Both the position numbers and the translations under genes were made by a program. The notes beneath the pieces were generated by a model, which did no database searches, was not told the origin of the DNA, and was given only the letters and a program-made list of their open reading frames with translations. A DNA stretch of 64,000 bases from contig NC_133302.1 of the NCBI RefSeq assembly GCF_005239225.2, forward strand, positions 14,727,991-14,791,990. The letters are read 5' to 3'. The stretch's first letter is position 1; every line of letters begins with the position of its first letter. Of this stretch, positions 59,953 to 64,000 are shown piece by piece. Source of the stretch: Populus alba (lineage: Eukaryota > Streptophyta > Magnoliopsida > Malpighiales > Salicaceae).

Positions 59953-60240
59953 GGCTGAGTAAATGCATAGTCACTCCAAAGTCTCCAATCATTGGTGCAT
60001 CACCTTTGTTCTTTTTCAATGAAAACAAATCCCTAATCTCCTTCTCTTTCAACCAACCGGCAACCACAAAGCGGCGACGATCAATCTAGTCTTCACTCCA
60101 GTCATCAGTCCATTCTTCACTCCAGTCATCAGTGCTCACGGTCGAGTATTTAATCGGTTCATTTGTCGGTGAGAAGATGTTTCCTATATGTTCTATCTAT
60201 GAAGCCTGCAAGCTCTTCGGTCAGTTTATCACGAAACCTC
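59953..60240 (+). pseudogene. DYM: Left copy of dymeclin 5' exon segment
   Basis: These 288 bp match 62755-63042 without gaps and with eight substitutions by my count (about 97% identity). The part at about 60138-60221 encodes the dymeclin N-terminal motif EYLIGSFVGEKMFPI and an EACKLF word. In the same frame as the right copy, this copy has a TAG at 60090-60092 (CAG in the right copy), though that lies upstream of the family's conserved region. Its right end coincides with the start of the retroelement LTR, so the exon is cut off from the rest of the gene. Confidence 0.75.
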
Positions 60241-60242
60241 AT

Positions 60243-61863
60243 TGATGCAACCATATTATTCGATAGTTTCATCCACATTTAACTAGTGTTTTGCCTATGT
60301 TTTATATATAAAATGCCTTGATATTCTTTGTTTTATATTTTGAAGGCACTTTTGGATGAAAGATGTAAAAATGAGTAAATGGAAGGTAATTCGCAGATTT
60401 GACGTTCAGTCGATGTTTTGTGCAGAACGTGAGCTCTAAAGGTCGAAATCAAGTGATTCTAGTGGCATTAAAAAGCTAACATCCATACCTTTTTGGACAT
60501 CTAAGGCAAGACAATAAAATAAGGAAGAGCATGGAAATCGCAACTTTCAAAGTCAAATCTCGTAATCTGCCAGTATTGACCTTTGGTCATTCCGACTTGA
60601 ATATCTAGAGCTACAAAAGTCCAATTGAGGCAAACTCAATGTTTTTGGATTCCTGACTCAAAGGCCTATAAACGCTCCAAATTTCAGCCAAAAATGATGT
60701 CATATGAGGGAGATATGATTTTTCAAAGATGACAACTGAATTCTGCCAGCAAACAGGTTTCGTGAAGAAACGAGTCCAAATTACATTCCGAAGCATCTAA
60801 ACCGACATCCAAGTTTTTATTTCAGCAATGTAGCTCCTCTAAGTCAAAGCTTGAAGATTTCATGCAAAGCTATTTCTCCTTTTTTAGGAAAATAGTTATT
60901 GAACTACTTAAATGTAAATTGTCTACTTAAGGGAGGACTATTTTGTAAAATAGAGATTAGGGTTTCCTAGCATATAAAAAAAATGAGAGAAGAGAAGGGG
61001 GGCAACCACCCAAGAGGAGAAAAACGCCCCCCTACTGTAAGAAACCCTAAATCATGCATTCTTCCATCTTTTTGATTAGTTGTTCAACAAACATGCAATG
61101 CTAAACTCATTTTCTTGGTTGCAAGGACACGGAAACCTTCGGATTTCAAGAACTGTGAGATCTATTTTATATTTTTCTTTTCAGTTTATATGATGAATAT
61201 GTTTGTTCTCCTATGCTTATTTTTCCTATGATTGTTTATTTTAATTGCTAGAGCGGACTCTAAGTTATTATTGTAGACAATTTATTGCTAAGTTTGATAT
61301 CAAAACCGGAGTTGTGGTATATGAACTTGTGAAGCAACTGAGTTTAATAATTGTAGCGGATCTACGTTATTAATCTTAGGGAGAACATTCGATCAAAGCA
61401 ACATAAGCAGACAACTTAGTTGTTAAGATTAATGAATTTATCTAGATCTTAAGGCTGCCATTGGATTAAATCATTAGTGCGGACACTGTGATTATTTGTT
61501 GGTTAGGGTTAGTTATATGGCGGATCCGTTAATTAACCAACGTTAAGAAAAGATAAAAATTCAAAATATAAACTGGAGTTTTGTTTCAAGGATTAGTTCT
61601 AATTTCTATAGGTGGATGTGTGCTTGCGACCAATGTTTGTTCTCTTGATAATTTTCTTATTTTATTAAATTCTGTTTGATAGTTTTCTGTTTTATTTTTC
61701 TTTAGCCTATATAACATCCAACCCCCCCAAATTGCATAACGTATAGCATAAAAATATGAACTAAATCTTCCTCGTGGGATTGACCCCTTGCTTGCTCTAT
61801 ACTATCTTGTGTGTTGTGTTTTAAGCTAGGGTAATTAATTTGTGCGACCGCGACATCGCAACA
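60243..61863 (+). mobile_element. 5' LTR of an Athila-like Ty3 element
   Basis: The segment begins TGATGCAACC directly after the dymeclin copy and ends GCGACATCGCAACA a few bases before the primer site, giving about 1.6 kb with TG...CA ends, a usual LTR size for Athila. No second LTR is in the window, so the left border rests on the end of the duplicated exon and on the TG. Text around 60.9-61.1 kb ('CATATAAAAAAAATGAGAG') could hold the element's promoter. Confidence 0.7.
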
Positions 61864-61868
61864 AATTT

Positions 61869-61886
61869 TGGCGCCGTTGCCGGGGA
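61869..61886 (+). other. Primer-binding site complementary to tRNA-Asp
   Basis: TGGCGCCGTTGCCGGGGA is complementary to the 3' end of plant tRNA-Asp as I know it, the primer used by many Athila-type Ty3 retrotransposons. It starts five bases after the LTR end. Confidence 0.85.
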
Positions 61887-61922
61887 AGTAATTTTAGTTG
61901 ATTCTTGTGCTAGTACTGTTAT

Positions 61923-62754
61923 TTGCTTGATGCTATCAAGCAAATTCCCAAGCATGCCAAATTCTTGAATGAGTTGTGTACTACCAAGAGAGCTTTCAAA
62001 CTGAAAGGTCATGAAATGGTAAGTATGGATGAAGTTGTATCTGTTGTTGTTCAAAAGAATATGCCTTTGAAGCAAAAGGACCCAGGTGCGTTTACTATCC
62101 CATGTGTTATTGGTAATGCTAGTTTCAAAAGGGCCTTGTGTGATTTAGGTGCATCCATTAATGTTATGCCCAAACATGTTTATGATTCACTTAGTCTTGA
62201 GCCTTTGAATAAAACTAGAAGATGTCCTAGTCAAGATTGATAGTTTGGTCATTCTATGCGACTTTTATATTCTTGATATGGAGCATGATTCTTGTGATTC
62301 ATCAAACATCACTCCTATATTGTTTGGGAGACCATTCTTGAAAACTGCTAATACAAAGATTGATTGTGGTAAGGATACTTTGTCTATGGAAGTAGGAGAT
62401 GAAAAGATTGAATTTAATTTTCATAATGCAATGACATATCCTTATAGCAATGTTTATTCTATCACATGTTATGACCAAGTTGATAAGTGTGTGCAACAAG
62501 TTTGTGATTTTGATAGTGAGGATGGATTAAGCGTAGCTTTGAGCTATGGCTATGATTTTACCAAGATAGAAGAGATGAAGAGGCATATATGTGTACCCCG
62601 AAACATGCATGACTCAGCATTGGATTTGCAAGTTTTGCAAATTATCCTCCATGATGCAGGAGTCATTTACTCCATCACGGACAGTGAATGGGTGGCGCCT
62701 ATCCTTTTGGTGCCCAAAAAGATTAGAATTACGTTGGAAAAAATACAAAATGAT
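61923..62754 (+). pseudogene. Broken gag-pol remnant: retropepsin and first part of RT
   Basis: Almost no gag is left: about 35 bp after the primer site the frame already reads the region just before the protease (KQIPKHAKFL). The aspartic protease follows with the active-site motif LGASINVMP at about 62147-62173. A frame break near 62220-62240 separates it from the second half, which carries LFGRPFLKTANTKID. The N-terminal edge of reverse transcriptase (DAGVIYSITDSEWVAPILL) appears at about 62655-62711 and then the element stops at 62754. RT catalytic motifs, RNase H, integrase and 3' LTR are all absent. It cannot move by itself. Confidence 0.85.
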
Positions 62755-64000
62755 GGCTGAGTAAATGCATAGTCACTCCAAAGTCTCCAATCATCGGTGC
62801 ATCACCTTTGTTCTTTTTCAATGAAAACAAATCCCTAATATCCTTCTCTTTCAACCAACCGGCAACCACAAAGCGGCGACGATCAATCCAGTCTTCACTC
62901 CAGTCATCAGTCCATTCTTCAGTCCAGTCATCAGTGCTCACGGTCGAGTATTTAATCGGTTCATTTGTCGGTGAGAAGATGTTTCCTATAGGTTCTCTCC
63001 ATGAAGCCTGCAAGCTCTTCGGTTAGTTTATCACGAAACCTCCTCCTCTATTCATTAACAGCTTATCCTGCATTATATAATAATCTGTATTTGCCTTAAT
63101 TGTTACTTTATTCGCACACTAACCATGCTCTCTCTCTCTCCCCCCCCTTTTCATCATTTTTTAGTGCATTTGTTTCTCTCTTTATTGGAACTATAATTAT
63201 AGAAATTATGTATTTTTAACAAAAACAAATTTTGTACAGCACAAAATAATTGTTATACTAGGCATCTGGTGAATATTTTGATTCACTTATCATGGTGTTC
63301 GCAAGAGAGTGTTTCGAATTCTGTTGCACCTTTGGAGGTTTATGCGAAGGCTGTTAATGCGATTTACATTTCATTTGTTTTTTTGAAGTATTTAATTGAA
63401 AATGCTCAAAGCAGTAATAGCATCGAGGAGTTGTATTTGTCATTGAATGTAAGTGAACCAGCACCTAATGATTTGAACACAGGTATTTCATTTTTTTTAT
63501 TTGGTAAGTACTGCAAATTGAATGTCAGGGTGTAGGCTTGTTTCAAAGCATCCATAGTGGATTTATGTTCCATGCTCTGTTGAAGTAAGGTACACCATGG
63601 ATTTCTCACCATGCTCATTATGTTAAGATTTTATGCAATTTGATCTTCTAAAATGCGTTATTTTTGTTCCAAGTTCAAACACATACCTTCTACATCACGA
63701 GTTGCTCAATTTCATGCTTATTGCAATGTCAACCCAACTTCTCTACTGACCATCTCCTGGACCAAGTGACATGAACCCTTTTATTGATGCAGCCATGGTT
63801 CAGGTTAGTGGATGACCTTTGGCTTTATTTCTTGCTCTAAGTTTAGAATTGTTTAGATCTTGCAATCTTATTATGGATGTCTTCCATAATTTGCTGGAAA
63901 GTTCTTTTGTTAATTTTATTGTTGGGAGATTGCTACTTAATTATATAGTGCAGCCTTGTATCCCATTTAACAATGCATCTCATTCAGTATTTTATGGCGG
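62755..64000 (+). pseudogene. DYM: Dymeclin gene, decayed, runs off the window
   Basis: Exon-like blocks in order on the plus strand: about 62936-63021 (EYLIGSFVGEKMFPI then EACKLF, with some 20 codons of the usual exon missing between them), 63262-63482 (HLVNILIHLSWCSQESVSNS, KAVNAIYISFVFLKYLIENA, EELYLSLN), about 63671-63803 (SSNTYLLHHELLNFMLIAMS, then DMNPFIDAAMVQ) and 63897-64000 (ESSFVNFIVGRLLLNYIVQP, continuing past the end). Dymeclin is a Golgi-associated peripheral protein conserved from plants to animals. Lesions: TGA at 63747-63749 inside the third block, the acceptor before the fourth block reads CTG where CAG is expected (63894-63896), and the block between the second and third is badly shortened near 63650. 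The usual N-terminus is not found. A pseudogene is most likely; a working copy should exist elsewhere. Confidence 0.82.

Noticed and set aside
62729..63013. Minus-strand frame with repeated Asp-Trp words (DDWTEEWTDDWSEDW)
   Set aside because: It is the shadow of the dymeclin exon on the plus strand, where EYLIGSFVGEKMFPI and the following exons match a known family. The repeated words come from the TCCAGTCATCAG repeats.
1..64000. MicroRNA and tasiRNA genes
   Set aside because: I scanned for the common plant mature sequences I remember and found only short chance matches (for example near 24550 for miR393). A structure-based search was not possible.
1..64000. CRISPR arrays, operons or prokaryotic transfers
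   Set aside because: All supported genes have plant-type introns and plant families; the tandem repeats found have no spacer structure.

Overview
This is plant nuclear DNA: AT-rich, with split genes and GT-AG introns, long non-coding stretches, microsatellites and nested transposon debris. Several dispersed repeats look like families I know from poplar: an AT-rich MITE-like element, a SINE with a shared 3' tail, and 'GAGTCAACTCG' repeat arrays. A Populus (Salicaceae) origin is therefore my best guess. It rests on pattern recognition, not on a search.

Layout. 1-2032 (+): 3' exons of a conserved plant gene I do not recognise. 6224-9989 (-): U-box protein of the PUB62/63 type (8 exons, 445 aa). 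10488-13381 (+): single-pass membrane protein (4 exons, 279 aa), divergent from the U-box gene across about 0.5 kb. 13.4-24.8 kb: repeat-rich spacer. 24790-28185 (-): IRK-type LRR receptor kinase (2 exons, 963 aa). 28.2-41.5 kb: long spacer with SINE, MITE and satellite-like sequence. 41543-48519 (+): AIMP1/Arc1p-like tRNA-binding protein (12 exons, 385 aa). 51439-52296 (+): type-A response regulator of the ARR16/ARR17 clade (5 exons, 154 aa). 53398-53766 (-): 85-aa Cys/His-rich protein. 54-59.4 kb: repeats. 59.4-64 kb: a short-LTR fragment, then a truncated Athila-like Ty3 element lying between two copies of a dymeclin exon, then a decayed dymeclin gene running off the window.

Context. The gene order merges two Arabidopsis neighbourhoods as I recall them: IRK next to ARR17 (At3g56370-At3g56380), and the OB-fold tRNA-binding protein next to ARR16 (At2g40660-At2g40670). 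The window therefore looks like the undivided ancestral block. Functions are unrelated housekeeping and signalling roles: ubiquitination, receptor signalling, tRNA binding and cytokinin response. No operon-like or novel multi-gene system is visible. The most unusual structure is the retroelement trapped between two 97%-identical dymeclin segments at 59.95-63.04 kb.

Exon boundaries were set by hand from splice sites and reading frame, and each complete model keeps frame throughout.
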